Shown here piece by piece: positions 15,950 to 25,650 of a DNA stretch of 31,038 nucleotides (positions within the stretch are counted from its first letter, which is position 1; each line of letters starts with the position of its first letter). The notes below the pieces were generated by a model that was given only the letters and a program-made list of their open reading frames with translations, did no database searches and had not been told where the DNA came from. The position numbers and the translations under genes are program-made. The stretch is from Eubacterium sp. (GTDB lineage Bacteria; Bacillota_A; Clostridia; Lachnospirales; Lachnospiraceae). Location: assembly GCA_023663915.1 (NCBI GenBank), contig JAMPGN010000020.1, positions 1 to 31,038 of the forward strand. Direction: 5' to 3'.

Positions 15950-17215
15950 TTATATTAGCTGATATGGACTGGAAATCATACCAGTCACTGCGCTTGCTGC
16001 CGCTACCGCCGGACTTGCCAGGTAAATCTCGGAATTGACATGACCCATGCGTCCTACGAAGTTACGGTTCGTGGTCGATACACAGCGTTCCCCTTCCGCA
16101 AGGATTCCCATATAACCGCCCAGACATGGTCCGCAGGTCGGTGTGCTGACGATCGCGCCCGCCTCGATAAAGGTCTTGAGAAGCCCTTCTTCCATTGCCT
16201 TAAGGTAAATTGCCTGGGTCGCAGGAATCACGATGCATCGCATACCTTCCGCCACATGCCTGCCCTGCAGTACCTTAGCGGCGATCCGCAGATCATCCAG
16301 ACGTCCATTCGTACAGGAGCCGATCACTACTTGGTCGATCGGAATGTCTTCCGTGATCTCATCGACTGTCTTCGTATTCTCCGGCAGATGTGGGAATGCA
16401 ACGGTAGGCTTGAGTGCGCTTAAGTCGATCGTATACTCTTCATCATATACCGCATCTTCATCCGCCTCATAAACCTTGTATTCCCTTGTCGAATGCTCTT
16501 TCATATATGCGATGGCAAGGTCGTCTACCGGGAATATCCCATTCTTTCCGCCCGCCTCAATCGCCATATTCGCGATCGTAAACCGATCATCCATCGATAG
16601 ATTCTTGATGCCGTCTCCCACGAACTCCATAGATCTATACAATGCGCCATCCACGCCAATCATCCCGATGATATGTAAGATCACATCCTTGCCACTCACC
16701 CACTCGGATGGTTTTCCAACTAAATGAAAACGAATTGCCGAAGGAACTTTAAACCATGCCTTGCCTGTCGCCATTCCTGCCGCCATATCCGTACTCCCCA
16801 CGCCTGTGGAGAACGCGCCCAACGCACCGTATGTACATGTGTGGGAATCCGCGCCGATGATCACGTCGCCCGCCACCGTAAGACCTTTTTCCGGCAAGAG
16901 AGCATGTTCGATACCCATCTGTCCCACTTCAAAATAATTCGTGATCTCATTGCGGCGTGCAAACTCGCGCACACATTTGCAATGCTCCGCCGATTTGATA
17001 TCCTTATTCGGCACAAAATGATCCGGCACGAGCGCAATCTTATCCTTGTGGAACACACCGTCCACATTCATTTTTTCCATCTCTTTGATCGCGACCGGAC
17101 TCGTGATATCATTTCCCAATACCAGATCCAGATCCGCCTCGATCAACTGTCCCGCTTCCACACGGTCAAGTCCGGCATGAGCCGCCAGAATTTTCTGCGT
17201 CATTGTCATTCCCAT
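15950..17215 (-). CDS. leuC: 3-isopropylmalate dehydratase large subunit
   Basis: LeuC carries the [4Fe-4S] cluster of isopropylmalate isomerase (leucine pathway). The 421-residue protein is of the homoaconitase-like LeuC type. It has [18 protein letters not shown] near the start and [15 protein letters not shown] (121-135). The three cluster cysteines are C301 (GSCTNGR) and C361/C364 ([10 protein letters not shown]). [12 protein letters not shown] lies near the end. The ATG at 17213-17215 has AGGAGG 11 bases upstream; the Met codons at positions 3 and 5 are alternatives. A hairpin with a T-tract sits between the TetR gene and this ribosome binding site, so leuC expression may depend on read-through. 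Confidence 0.96.
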   Translation of the reverse strand: MGMTMTQKILAAHAGLDRVEAGQLIEADLDLVLGNDITSPVAIKEMEKMNVDGVFHKDKIALVPDHFVPNKDIKSAEHCKCVREFARRNEITNYFEVGQMGIEHALLPEKGLTVAGDVIIGADSHTCTYGALGAFSTGVGSTDMAAGMATGKAWFKVPSAIRFHLVGKPSEWVSGKDVILHIIGMIGVDGALYRSMEFVGDGIKNLSMDDRFTIANMAIEAGGKNGIFPVDDLAIAYMKEHSTREYKVYEADEDAVYDEEYTIDLSALKPTVAFPHLPENTKTVDEITEDIPIDQVVIGSCTNGRLDDLRIAAKVLQGRHVAEGMRCIVIPATQAIYLKAMEEGLLKTFIEAGAIVSTPTCGPCLGGYMGILAEGERCVSTTNRNFVGRMGHVNSEIYLASPAVAAASAVTGMISSPYQLI

Positions 17216-17245
17216 ATTTCTATTTTCCTCCTAAATTCTATTCCG

Positions 17246-17282
17246 AAAAATAGGGTTTGCATGGATAACCCAGACAAACCCT
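17246..17282 (-). terminator. Terminator or attenuator between tetR and leuC
   Basis: On the minus strand AGGGTTTG (275-282 of 17 kb) pairs with CAAACCCT (252-259 of 17 kb). An inner TGG/CCA stem closes the loop, and ATTTTT follows (17246-17251). It begins five bases after the TetR stop and ends about 15 bases before the leuC Shine-Dalgarno sequence. No alternative antiterminator or leader peptide was found, so simple partial termination is the plainest reading. Confidence 0.55.
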
Positions 17283-17287
17283 GTCAA

Positions 17288-17851
17288 TCAATTCATTTCT
17301 GCTATTACATCGTCCATGGAATGAGTTGTAATATACTCAAAGAAGTCTGCCATCTGCTCCGGCGCAATCGTCATGTCCTGCTTAATCCATTGAATAATCA
17401 CAAAAGCAATGGACTGCGCATAATACTCCGCCATCAGATTCATCGTCAAGCCTCTTTTCGCCAGTTTCTTCTCGCCTGCCTGCTCATTGATAAAAGTATA
17501 CAGGATTCCCATAATGAATTTTTTGGTGATATTCTCACAGGAATGCTGTCCTTCCAATCTAACAACCTTCTTATAGAATTTCTTGTCTTTCTTGAGATTT
17601 TCAAAAATTCCCAGCAGGCTTTCCCTGATCTGCCCTGCCTGCATCACCGGAATGACCGGATCAAGGATTTCTATTTTAATAATCCACTCCAACAATTCAT
17701 ATTTATCCTTGAAATGGTTATAAAAAGTTGGACGAATGACTCCCGCCCCGTCTGTGATCTCCTTGATCGTGATCTTGTCGATCGGCATCCTAAGCGCAAG
17801 CTGTTTAAAGCTGTCAGCCAGCATTTGATCGATGTTGGTCTTGGATTGCAT
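17288..17851 (-). CDS. TetR/AcrR-family transcriptional regulator
   Basis: This 187-residue DNA-binding repressor-type protein has an N-terminal helix-turn-helix (about 26-50). It contains ITIKEITDGAGVIRPTFYNHFKDKYELL, i.e. the family pattern with the typical T-F-Y-x-H-F-x-x-K recognition helix. The helical C-terminal half (about 60-187) would bind a ligand and dimerise; its ligand is unknown. The layout recalls the DhaS-like TetR group. The ATG at 17849-17851 has GGGG five bases upstream; a GTG two codons earlier is possible. It begins 12 bases after the ilvC stop and is followed by leuC. It is therefore embedded in the branched-chain operon and could regulate it, though no operator was identified. 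Confidence 0.85.
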   Translation of the reverse strand: MQSKTNIDQMLADSFKQLALRMPIDKITIKEITDGAGVIRPTFYNHFKDKYELLEWIIKIEILDPVIPVMQAGQIRESLLGIFENLKKDKKFYKKVVRLEGQHSCENITKKFIMGILYTFINEQAGEKKLAKRGLTMNLMAEYYAQSIAFVIIQWIKQDMTIAPEQMADFFEYITTHSMDDVIAEMN

Positions 17852-17863
17852 AGCCACCCCATA

Positions 17864-18883
<1,020 letters not shown>

Positions 18884-18971
18884 CTACTCCTCCATTTGTT
18901 AATTAATTATCATTGTTATCACTCTATAACTTAAAAGGTATTACCCTTCCATTAACTTATATTATTCAATG

Positions 18972-19063
18972 GGAAGAATGCTCGCTAAAAGCAGCATTCT
19001 TCCAGACATGACATAGTTATACTTAGGCATCGTTCTTTGATGCCTTAGTATAACTTCATGTCT
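18972..19063. repeat. Two large hairpins between ilvN copy 2 and ilvC
   Basis: The first hairpin has 11-base perfect arms (18972-18982 and 18993-19003) with an extra GCT/AGC inner stem. The second abuts it and spans 19004-19063: 8-base outer arms, a 3-base bulge, 9-base arms, one T-T mismatch, 7-base inner arms and a 7-base loop. On the minus strand the long hairpin begins two bases after the ilvN stop. Neither has a T-tract, so processing, mRNA stabilisation or partial pausing is more likely than termination. Confidence 0.7.
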
Positions 19064-19065
19064 TG

Positions 19066-19563
19066 TTATAGATACGTCACATTCTCAATCCCACGCCCAA
19101 GTCCCGCAATTCCCGTCCTCGCAAGTTCCAATATCTCATAGCCGTCCAGCATTCTGATAAATGCCTCAATCTTATCCTGGTCTCCGGTGAGTTCGATCAT
19201 TAGGCTCTCCGGAGTCACGTCTATGACATTGGCACGGAACAGGTTCGCCACCGCGATCACATCCTGTCTCTGCATCACGGATACCCTGACTTTGATCATG
19301 GCGAGTTCCCTGTATACACTTTCCCCAGGACGAAGTTCCTTAAGATCTCTTACATCGATCAGCTTCGCCACCTGTTTCTCGATCTGGTCGAGTATCTCGT
19401 CATCACCGGAAGTCACGATCGTGATGCGCGTAAAACGCGGATCTGCCGTCACGCCTGCCGTAATACTGTCAATATTATAGCCGCGTCTGGAAAAAAGCCC
19501 GGATATACGGCTAAGCACACCTGATGTATTATCTACCAACAACTGCAATACTTTCTTCTGCAT
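19066..19563 (-). CDS. ilvN: Acetolactate synthase regulatory (small) subunit, copy 2
   Basis: This is the ACT-domain subunit that activates acetolactate synthase and gives feedback inhibition by valine. The 165-residue protein begins with LQLLVDNTSGVLSRISGLFSRRGYNIDSITAG, the canonical ACT domain, and has the second conserved half (YRELAMIKVRV, about 85-160). It is closer to the usual IlvN/IlvH sequence than copy 1. The ATG has AAAGG seven bases upstream. A strong promoter at 19610-19638, lying in the short gap after copy 1, starts this gene and probably the ilvC-tetR-leuC-leuD run. Two tandem small-subunit genes beside a single ilvB is unusual. Confidence 0.93.
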   Translation of the reverse strand: MQKKVLQLLVDNTSGVLSRISGLFSRRGYNIDSITAGVTADPRFTRITIVTSGDDEILDQIEKQVAKLIDVRDLKELRPGESVYRELAMIKVRVSVMQRQDVIAVANLFRANVIDVTPESLMIELTGDQDKIEAFIRMLDGYEILELARTGIAGLGRGIENVTYL

Positions 19564-19609
19564 ATAACAACCTTTCTGCGCGTGGCTTATTATTCACGTA
19601 CCGTCAATT

Positions 19610-19638
19610 ATTGTAACAACTCAAAACATAAAAGTCAA
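19610..19638 (-). promoter_or_regulatory. Strong internal promoter for the ilvN2-ilvC-leu unit
   Basis: On the minus strand TTGACT (19633-19638) and TACAAT (19610-19615) are exactly 17 bases apart, each matching consensus at five of six positions. The -35 begins five bases after the stop of ilvN copy 1. The start would be near 19603, giving a leader of about 40 bases before the ilvN copy 2 ATG, too short for a T-box. Confidence 0.7.
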
Positions 19639-19642
19639 CCTG

Positions 19643-20131
19643 TCAGACATCTGTCTCCAGACATTTCTGCAGCGCCAGCGTCCCCGTCCTTGCAACTTCC
19701 ACGATACTGATCGACTGCATCATGCCGATGAAAAGCTGTATCTTTTCCGGCACATCGCAGATCTGTATAATCATCGTCTTCTTGGACATATCCACGATCT
19801 CTGCCTTCATGATTTCACAAGTCTCCATGATATCCCGCCTGTTACCCTTGTTGTATTTCACCTTCATCAGCATAAGTTCCCTGCTGATGCTGGCAGGTTC
19901 ATCGAACGTTTTGACCTTGATGACATCCAGTTTCTTATTTAACTGCTTCTCGATCTGCTCAATGGTGCGCTGGTCGCCGCTGCTGACGATCGTCATACAG
20001 GACGTGGCAGGATCGTCTGTCTCACCCACCGCAAGACTGTCAATATTAAAACACCTTCTGGAAAAAAGCCCTGCCACTTTGCACAGCACACCGGATCTGT
20101 TTTCCACCAAAACCGAATATATCTTTTTCAT
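19643..20131 (-). CDS. ilvN: Acetolactate synthase regulatory (small) subunit, copy 1
   Basis: This ACT-domain small subunit paralogue has 162 residues. It begins IYSVLVENRSGVLCKVAGLFSRRCFNIDSLAVG, matching the family's N-terminal ACT domain, with Cys in two places where copy 2 has Ser or Gly. A second domain carries SRELMLMKVKYN at about 84-95. By eye the two copies share framework but differ at many positions, so this is an old duplication or separate acquisition rather than a recent tandem copy. It starts 15 bases after the ilvB stop with AAGGAAG seven bases upstream, so it is the translational partner of ilvB. Whether both small subunits bind the one large subunit cannot be told from sequence. 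Confidence 0.9.
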   Translation of the reverse strand: MKKIYSVLVENRSGVLCKVAGLFSRRCFNIDSLAVGETDDPATSCMTIVSSGDQRTIEQIEKQLNKKLDVIKVKTFDEPASISRELMLMKVKYNKGNRRDIMETCEIMKAEIVDMSKKTMIIQICDVPEKIQLFIGMMQSISIVEVARTGTLALQKCLETDV

Positions 20132-20146
20132 TCCGTCTCTTCCTTT

Positions 20147-21763
20147 CTATTTCACCAGATCCATCGGGTCAATGAGACATTCTAACAGTACCGACTCGTC
20201 TTTTTCAAGAAACTCTTCGATGACCTCATTTGCCCGCTCCATCGTATGCAGGCGCATAAATTTCATGTCGTAAGCCGAAGCCAGTTTCCCAAGATCGGGA
20301 CTGCCGGATAAGTCTACCACCGAATAATTGTCCTTATAAGTGTAATGCTGATATTCCCGTACCATTCCCAAATAATTATTCTTCAGCACAATGATTTTCA
20401 CCGGAATGTCAAACTGACGCATCGTGGCAAGCTCCATCATGGACATCTGGAACGAACCGTCACCACACACGGCAATTACCTGCTTATCCCGGTTTGCCAG
20501 TTTTGCTCCCATTGCAGCCGGGATGGAATAACCCATCGTACCCATACCGCCCGTAGTCAGGAATCTTCCACCCTTGACGATATGGTAATTACATGACCAA
20601 ATCTGATTCTGTCCCACGTCCGCCACATAGATGGCATCGTCTTGCATGGCTTCCGATAACATGCGGATAAACTCTGCTGGATCGACATAGTCCGGATTAG
20701 GTTTGCGGATGCGTCCCATCGTCTCACGGTATTCGTTCAACGTCTGAATCCATTCTTCATGCTCACAGTGAAACTCCTCTTCCATGAAATCTGCAATGAT
20801 ATGTTTCGCGTCACCGACAAGCGGAATCGTCGGACCTACATTTTTGCCGATCTCCGCTGGGTCCACGTCGATATGTACCAGTACTTTATTCTCCGTGATA
20901 AGGTCGGGCTGACTCACCGCGCGGTCTGCAACTCTAGCACCCACCATTATGAGCAAATCCGATTCATTCATGGCACGGTTGGCATAGGGATTGCCGTTAT
21001 TTCCTACCATACCGTAATACATTGGATGTTTCGTAGGCATCACACCGATTCCCATCATGGTAGAAACGACAGGAACACGATGTTTCTCGGCAAACAGGCG
21101 AAGTTCCTTCTCCGCATCACTTAAGAGCACACCTCCGCCCGCACAGATAATCGGTCTCTTTGCCTTGGATAGCTCCTTGACTACCTTCTTAATCTGTACC
21201 GCGTGTCCCTTGACCGTTGGCTTGTAAGTGCGCATATTGACTTCTTCCGGATATTTGAATCTATTTACCAGGGCATTCTGGATATCAATCGGGACATCGA
21301 TAAGCACCGGTCCTTTTCTTCCGGAATTAGCAATGTAAAACGCCTCTTTGAAAATGCGCGGTATCTCATCCGCATCCTTTACCAGATAGCTGTACTTGAC
21401 GAACGACTCCACCGCTCCAGTGATATCTGCCTCCTGAAAAACATCTGAGCCGAGCAGCTCACTGTTTACCTGTCCTGTAATGCATACAAGCGGTATGCTG
21501 TCCGCAAAAGCCGTCGCAATCCCCGTGATCACATTGGTCGCACCGGGACCGGACGTTACCGCGCAGACTCCCACCTGCCCCGTCACGCGAGCAAGACCGC
21601 TCGCTGCATGCGCCGCATTCTGTTCCGTGCGGATCAATATCGTTTTGATCTTAGAGTCCAATATACTGTTATAAAAAGGACATATCGCGACTCCAGGATA
21701 ACCAAATACATATTCCACGCCTTCTTCTTCAAGACATTTTACTATAGCATCTGCACCTAACAT
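20147..21763 (-). CDS. ilvB: Acetolactate synthase large (catalytic) subunit
   Basis: IlvB condenses two pyruvates, or pyruvate and 2-oxobutyrate, using thiamine diphosphate, FAD and magnesium; it is the first common step of branched-chain amino acid synthesis. The 538-residue protein has the catalytic glutamate E47 (RTEQNA) and a central FAD-binding domain (about 185-335). The ThDP motif begins at GDG (435-437) and ends with N463-N464 (LKNNYLGMV). SGPGATN is at 72-78. It pairs with regulatory subunits, as two are encoded next, which argues for a biosynthetic rather than catabolic enzyme. It is slightly shorter than E. coli IlvB (about 560). The ATG lies two bases after the MetH-like stop, with GAGGGAG seven bases upstream, so these genes are co-translated. 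Confidence 0.96.
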   Translation of the reverse strand: MLGADAIVKCLEEEGVEYVFGYPGVAICPFYNSILDSKIKTILIRTEQNAAHAASGLARVTGQVGVCAVTSGPGATNVITGIATAFADSIPLVCITGQVNSELLGSDVFQEADITGAVESFVKYSYLVKDADEIPRIFKEAFYIANSGRKGPVLIDVPIDIQNALVNRFKYPEEVNMRTYKPTVKGHAVQIKKVVKELSKAKRPIICAGGGVLLSDAEKELRLFAEKHRVPVVSTMMGIGVMPTKHPMYYGMVGNNGNPYANRAMNESDLLIMVGARVADRAVSQPDLITENKVLVHIDVDPAEIGKNVGPTIPLVGDAKHIIADFMEEEFHCEHEEWIQTLNEYRETMGRIRKPNPDYVDPAEFIRMLSEAMQDDAIYVADVGQNQIWSCNYHIVKGGRFLTTGGMGTMGYSIPAAMGAKLANRDKQVIAVCGDGSFQMSMMELATMRQFDIPVKIIVLKNNYLGMVREYQHYTYKDNYSVVDLSGSPDLGKLASAYDMKFMRLHTMERANEVIEEFLEKDESVLLECLIDPMDLVK

Positions 21764-21765
21764 AT

Positions 21766-24243
21766 CTATTCTCCCTCGATATTTAATATTCTCTTCGTCA
21801 GCTTCACGGCATCCGCCGCATCTTTTGAATAGCCGTCCGCACCGATCTCATCCGCATATTCCTGCGTGATGACCGCGCCGCCTATGATGATCTTGGCTGG
21901 CATGTTACACTCTTTGGCATATTCGATCACATGGCGCATCTGCTGCATGGTGGTCGTCATCAACGCCGACAGGGCAATCACCTGCGCATGATGTTCTCTG
22001 GCGGCTTCAATGATCTTCTCCTTAGGTACGTCCTTCCCAAGATCAATGACCTTGAATCCGTAATTTTTGAGCATCAACGCCACCAGATTCTTGCCGATAT
22101 CGTGAATGTCGCCTTCCACCGTAGCGATCACTACCGTGGGCATTTCCTGCTCCGACCTTCCTGTCGCTAACATCGGCTCTAAGTATTCAATCGACGCTTT
22201 CATCGCCTCCGCGCTGGCGATCAGTTGCGGCAGGAAATATCTGCCTTTGTCAAAAAGCTCGCCCACTTCGTTGATCGCGGGCAAAAGCACATTGTCCAGA
22301 AGTTCCTTCGCCTCATGCCCTTCTTCTAGGGCGCTCTTCGTGTCTTCTACGATTGCCGCACCGTTGCCTTTTAGGACATCGGCATAGAGCTTGTCCGTGG
22401 CAGTTGCACTGGCTGCACTGACACGAGCCTGTTGTTTGGCTGCCGCATGGATATGGATTCCCGAACTTACCGTCTGTGGCTGTCCCAGCGCCTCTCTTTT
22501 TGCTTTGACCGCATCCATCAGCTCAATATAACGCAGAGCCGCCCCCTCTTTATTCAAGAGAAGATCGGACGCAAACGCACAACTTACCAGAAGTTCCTGT
22601 GACGGATTGGCAATCGCCATCGTCAGCCCCGCCTGAATCGCCATCGTCAGAAACGTCGTATTGACAAAACTCCGCTCCGGCAGCCCGAAAGAAATATTTG
22701 ACAGTCCACAGATGGTTGCCAGATCATGCTCCTTGCAATAGCGGATCGTCTCTAACGTCTCGATTGCCGCATTCTTATTGGCACCCACGGTAGCCACCAG
22801 ACCATCCACGATGATATCTTCCTTGCGCATACTGATCTCGTAGGCGCGCGCCTGCACTTCCTCTATGATGGATATTTTTTCTGCCGTATTCTTGGGAAGT
22901 CCCTTGTCGGACAACGGAAGAAGTACGAACATTGCCCCGTATTTATGAGCAATCGGCAATAAATTGTCAATTTTGACTTTTTCAAGCGAGATGGAATTAA
23001 TGAGCGCCCTGCCCGGATATCTGCGAAGCGCTGCCTCTAGCACTTCCACATGGCTAGAATCCAAGGACAACGGCAGGTTTGTGATTCCGCTAAGTGTATC
23101 AAGCGTCTTAAGCATCATGGCTTTCTCATCGATGCCGCTCATGCCCATGTTGATATCCAGGATGCTTGCACCGCACGCCTCCTGCTCCTCAGCAAAACTC
23201 ACCACCATATCCATAGAGCCTGCCCGAAGCTGCTCCTGCAATTTCTTTTTGCCGGTAGGATTGATCCGCTCCCCGACGATGATAAAGTGATCGTCAAGCC
23301 CGAAAGCGACCGTTTTCCTCTCACTCGTAAGGAAACGCTTCTTTGGTGCCTCCCTGTGTACAATCTGCATATTGCCGACCGATTCTTTTGTCTTCTGTAT
23401 ATGTTCCGGTGTGGTCCCACAGCATCCACCTACAATAGACGCCCCCGCCTCAACCAGCGCCTTCATACATGCACCGAACTCCTCCGCGCCCATATCATAA
23501 ACTGTGTTGCCATCGGCATCTAGAGAAGGAAGCCCCGCATTCGGTTTTGCAATGATGGGAACAGATGTTACTTGCGCCATTCGGCGTACCACATCCACCA
23601 TCTTATCCGGACCCGTGGAGCAATTCGTGCCGACCGCATCCGCACCGAGACTCTCAAGGACCACCGCCGCCGTGACCGCGTCTGTTCCGTACAGCGTTCG
23701 TCCATCCGCTTCAAAAGTCATCGTGACCATCACCGGAAGTTCGCAGGTTTCCTTGGCGGCAATCAACGCCGCCCGCGTCTCCTGCAGGCTCATCATCGTT
23801 TCCACCACGAGAAGATCCACGCCTGCTTCCACGAGATATCCGATCTGTTCTTTGTAGACATCAATCAATTCCTCAAAATTCATCCGTCCCATGGGGGTGA
23901 GTTGTTCGCCCGTCATGGTAAGATCGCCCGCCACGTAAGCCTGCCTGTCAACCGCCTCTCTGGACAACGCCACCAGATCTAAGTTCATCTGACGTATCTG
24001 CCCTTCCAGACCGTATTCTTTTAATTTGATCCGATTCGCCGTAAAAGTGGGCGCATAAACAATATCGGAACCGGCACTTACAAACTCACGCTGTAAGGCA
24101 ATCATAATATCCCTGTTTTCCAGTATCCACTGTTCCGGGCAAACGCCTGTAGGCATACCCCTTTTCTGTAGATTTGAGCCGGTTGCACCATCCAGAAAAA
24201 TAGGTTTTTCCCCGATCAGCGCACGAAATTCCTGTCTATTCAT
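21766..24243 (-). CDS. MetH-like cobalamin-dependent methyltransferase lacking the reactivation domain
   Basis: The predicted role is transfer of a methyl group from methyltetrahydrofolate through cobalamin to homocysteine, giving methionine. The 825-residue protein has a homocysteine methyltransferase barrel (about 5-290) with zinc ligands C208 (TNCSTG) and C274-C275 (GGCCGT). A pterin-binding barrel (about 315-570; GERINPTG, then LDINMG) is followed by a B12 cap helix domain (about 620-695). The B12-binding domain has H714 in EGDIHDIGK. The C-terminal AdoMet-dependent reactivation domain of E. coli MetH (total about 1,227) is absent. A separate reactivase would be needed; none is in the window. 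The start is the ATG at 24241-24243, where conserved sequence begins; upstream frame residues are basic and unlike the family. It overlaps the lipoprotein gene by eight bases. Confidence 0.9.
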   Translation of the reverse strand: MNRQEFRALIGEKPIFLDGATGSNLQKRGMPTGVCPEQWILENRDIMIALQREFVSAGSDIVYAPTFTANRIKLKEYGLEGQIRQMNLDLVALSREAVDRQAYVAGDLTMTGEQLTPMGRMNFEELIDVYKEQIGYLVEAGVDLLVVETMMSLQETRAALIAAKETCELPVMVTMTFEADGRTLYGTDAVTAAVVLESLGADAVGTNCSTGPDKMVDVVRRMAQVTSVPIIAKPNAGLPSLDADGNTVYDMGAEEFGACMKALVEAGASIVGGCCGTTPEHIQKTKESVGNMQIVHREAPKKRFLTSERKTVAFGLDDHFIIVGERINPTGKKKLQEQLRAGSMDMVVSFAEEQEACGASILDINMGMSGIDEKAMMLKTLDTLSGITNLPLSLDSSHVEVLEAALRRYPGRALINSISLEKVKIDNLLPIAHKYGAMFVLLPLSDKGLPKNTAEKISIIEEVQARAYEISMRKEDIIVDGLVATVGANKNAAIETLETIRYCKEHDLATICGLSNISFGLPERSFVNTTFLTMAIQAGLTMAIANPSQELLVSCAFASDLLLNKEGAALRYIELMDAVKAKREALGQPQTVSSGIHIHAAAKQQARVSAASATATDKLYADVLKGNGAAIVEDTKSALEEGHEAKELLDNVLLPAINEVGELFDKGRYFLPQLIASAEAMKASIEYLEPMLATGRSEQEMPTVVIATVEGDIHDIGKNLVALMLKNYGFKVIDLGKDVPKEKIIEAAREHHAQVIALSALMTTTMQQMRHVIEYAKECNMPAKIIIGGAVITQEYADEIGADGYSKDAADAVKLTKRILNIEGE

Positions 24244-24898
24244 TCCCCTCTGTACCGTCCTGTCCCGGCTCTTCATAAAAGACCGTATCGTCTGTGTCGA
24301 AATTGTCCTCCCCTTCATTCGGCTGCTCTTCGGGTACACTTTCCGGCGTATCCGCCGACTCTTCCGACTCTGCGTCGCCATCTTCTGTCTTATTCAGATA
24401 ACCGCCGCCTAAAATACTATTCTCCTCCGTATAAGTCACACCCTCGCCTTCCGGAATCTCCCCGTGCAGGATCTGTATGATATATTGAATACGGATATTT
24501 GCCCTGTCATAATATTCCCTTGCCGCCTGCGCAACCGCCTCATCAAAAGACTCTGCTTCATACGCCGTATGATACAAAGCAACTGCCTGCTGCATATTTT
24601 CATCGGCTTCGTCGGCCAGGCTTTCCACCGCCGAAAACTGTTCCGGCACGGTAATTTCCGCCATCCATGTAAATTCCGCCTGAAGCTGGTCAAGGTATGA
24701 AAGCAGTTGAATTGTCGCGTCGTCAGCCGTTGCATCGATGGCATTCATCCCATCGTTAAACACCGCAATGTGCTCAAAAAATGTATTCATATCCTCTTGG
24801 TATGCCGTCAGCTCTTCATCATTCTTACCGCATGCCGTGAACAGTAATCCGCATAACAGTCCGATGCATAAGACGACTATCCTTTTCCTGTTTCTCAA
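24236..24898 (-). CDS. Predicted lipoprotein of unknown function
   Basis: The 220-residue protein has a basic start (MRNRKR), a hydrophobic core and a lipobox ending LLFTAC, so Cys23 would be lipidated and the rest exposed outside the membrane. The mature part is mostly helical (about 30-150) and ends in a long acidic, disordered tail rich in Glu, Asp and Pro. No family is recognised. I chose the TTG at 24896-24898, with GGAGG seven bases upstream, because it gives a normal signal peptide. An ATG eight codons earlier has no Shine-Dalgarno sequence and would add hydrophobic residues before the basic stretch. It begins 51 bases after upp and its end overlaps the MetH-like gene. Confidence 0.75.
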   Translation of the reverse strand: MRNRKRIVVLCIGLLCGLLFTACGKNDEELTAYQEDMNTFFEHIAVFNDGMNAIDATADDATIQLLSYLDQLQAEFTWMAEITVPEQFSAVESLADEADENMQQAVALYHTAYEAESFDEAVAQAAREYYDRANIRIQYIIQILHGEIPEGEGVTYTEENSILGGGYLNKTEDGDAESEESADTPESVPEEQPNEGEDNFDTDDTVFYEEPGQDGTEGNE

Positions 24899-24949
24899 TA
24901 CAATTCCTCCAATAACATGCATTCTGCCTGATACACGCAGGTTTCTTTG

Positions 24950-25579
24950 TTATTTTGTACCGAATATCCGATCGCCTGCATCACCCAAGCCGGGACATAT
25001 GTAAGCCTGCTCATTCAGACAACGGTCTACATTGCCGACATAAATCTGTATATCCGGATGATCCGTGCGCAGCCGTTCCAATCCTTCTGGTGCGGCAATC
25101 ACACACATGAATTTGATCGTCTTTCCGCCATGCTGTTTGATAAAATCAACCGCCTCTGACCCTGATCCGCCGGTAGCAAGCATAGGATCTACCACCAGAA
25201 TCGTTCTCTGATCGATAAATTCCGGCAATTTGCAGTAATATTCATGTGGCTTGTGGGTATCCGGATCTCGGTAAAGCCCGATGTGTCCTACTTTTGCACT
25301 GGGAACCAATTCCAAAATACCATTCACCATGCCAAGACCGGCACGCAGAATCGGCACGACCGCTAATTTCTTACCGGAAATTCTAGGGGTCATGCATGTC
25401 TCGATCGGCGTCTGTACTTCCACATCCTCTACCGGTAAATCCCTGAGCGCTTCATACCCCATCAACATTGCAATTTCTTCAATACATCTTCTAAATTCAT
25501 TCGTTCCCGTGTGGATATCCCGAAGCTGGGAAATCTTATGATGAATCAGAGGATGATCCATAATAAATACGTTTTCCAT
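24950..25579 (-). CDS. upp: Uracil phosphoribosyltransferase
   Basis: Upp makes UMP from uracil and phosphoribosyl pyrophosphate (pyrimidine salvage, cytosol). The 209-residue length is standard. Visible are [10 protein letters not shown] (76-85), the PRPP-binding [11 protein letters not shown] (129-139), and the C-terminal uracil-binding [12 protein letters not shown] (193-204). The ATG has GGAGG four bases upstream. A promoter lies at 25651-25679 in the gap after the ABC permease gene. No clear terminator separates upp from the lipoprotein gene, so upp may head the lipoprotein-metH-ilvB-ilvN transcript. Confidence 0.97.
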   Translation of the reverse strand: MENVFIMDHPLIHHKISQLRDIHTGTNEFRRCIEEIAMLMGYEALRDLPVEDVEVQTPIETCMTPRISGKKLAVVPILRAGLGMVNGILELVPSAKVGHIGLYRDPDTHKPHEYYCKLPEFIDQRTILVVDPMLATGGSGSEAVDFIKQHGGKTIKFMCVIAAPEGLERLRTDHPDIQIYVGNVDRCLNEQAYICPGLGDAGDRIFGTK

Positions 25580-25650
25580 GTTTCCTCCATGTCAGAATCG
25601 TTTACTGTGATTTTTTCCCTCGTCTGTGTCAAAATAATCCTTATCTATAA

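Noticed and set aside
15928..15951. Strong plus-strand terminator-like hairpin with six T next to the leuC stop
   Set aside because: No plus-strand gene reads into it. It is listed as a palindrome because it lacks a T-tract in the direction of the real genes.
21766..24381. 46-residue N-terminal extension of the MetH-like protein
   Set aside because: The extension is Arg/Lys/Ser-rich, overlaps the lipoprotein coding region in another frame, and the conserved family sequence begins at the later ATG.
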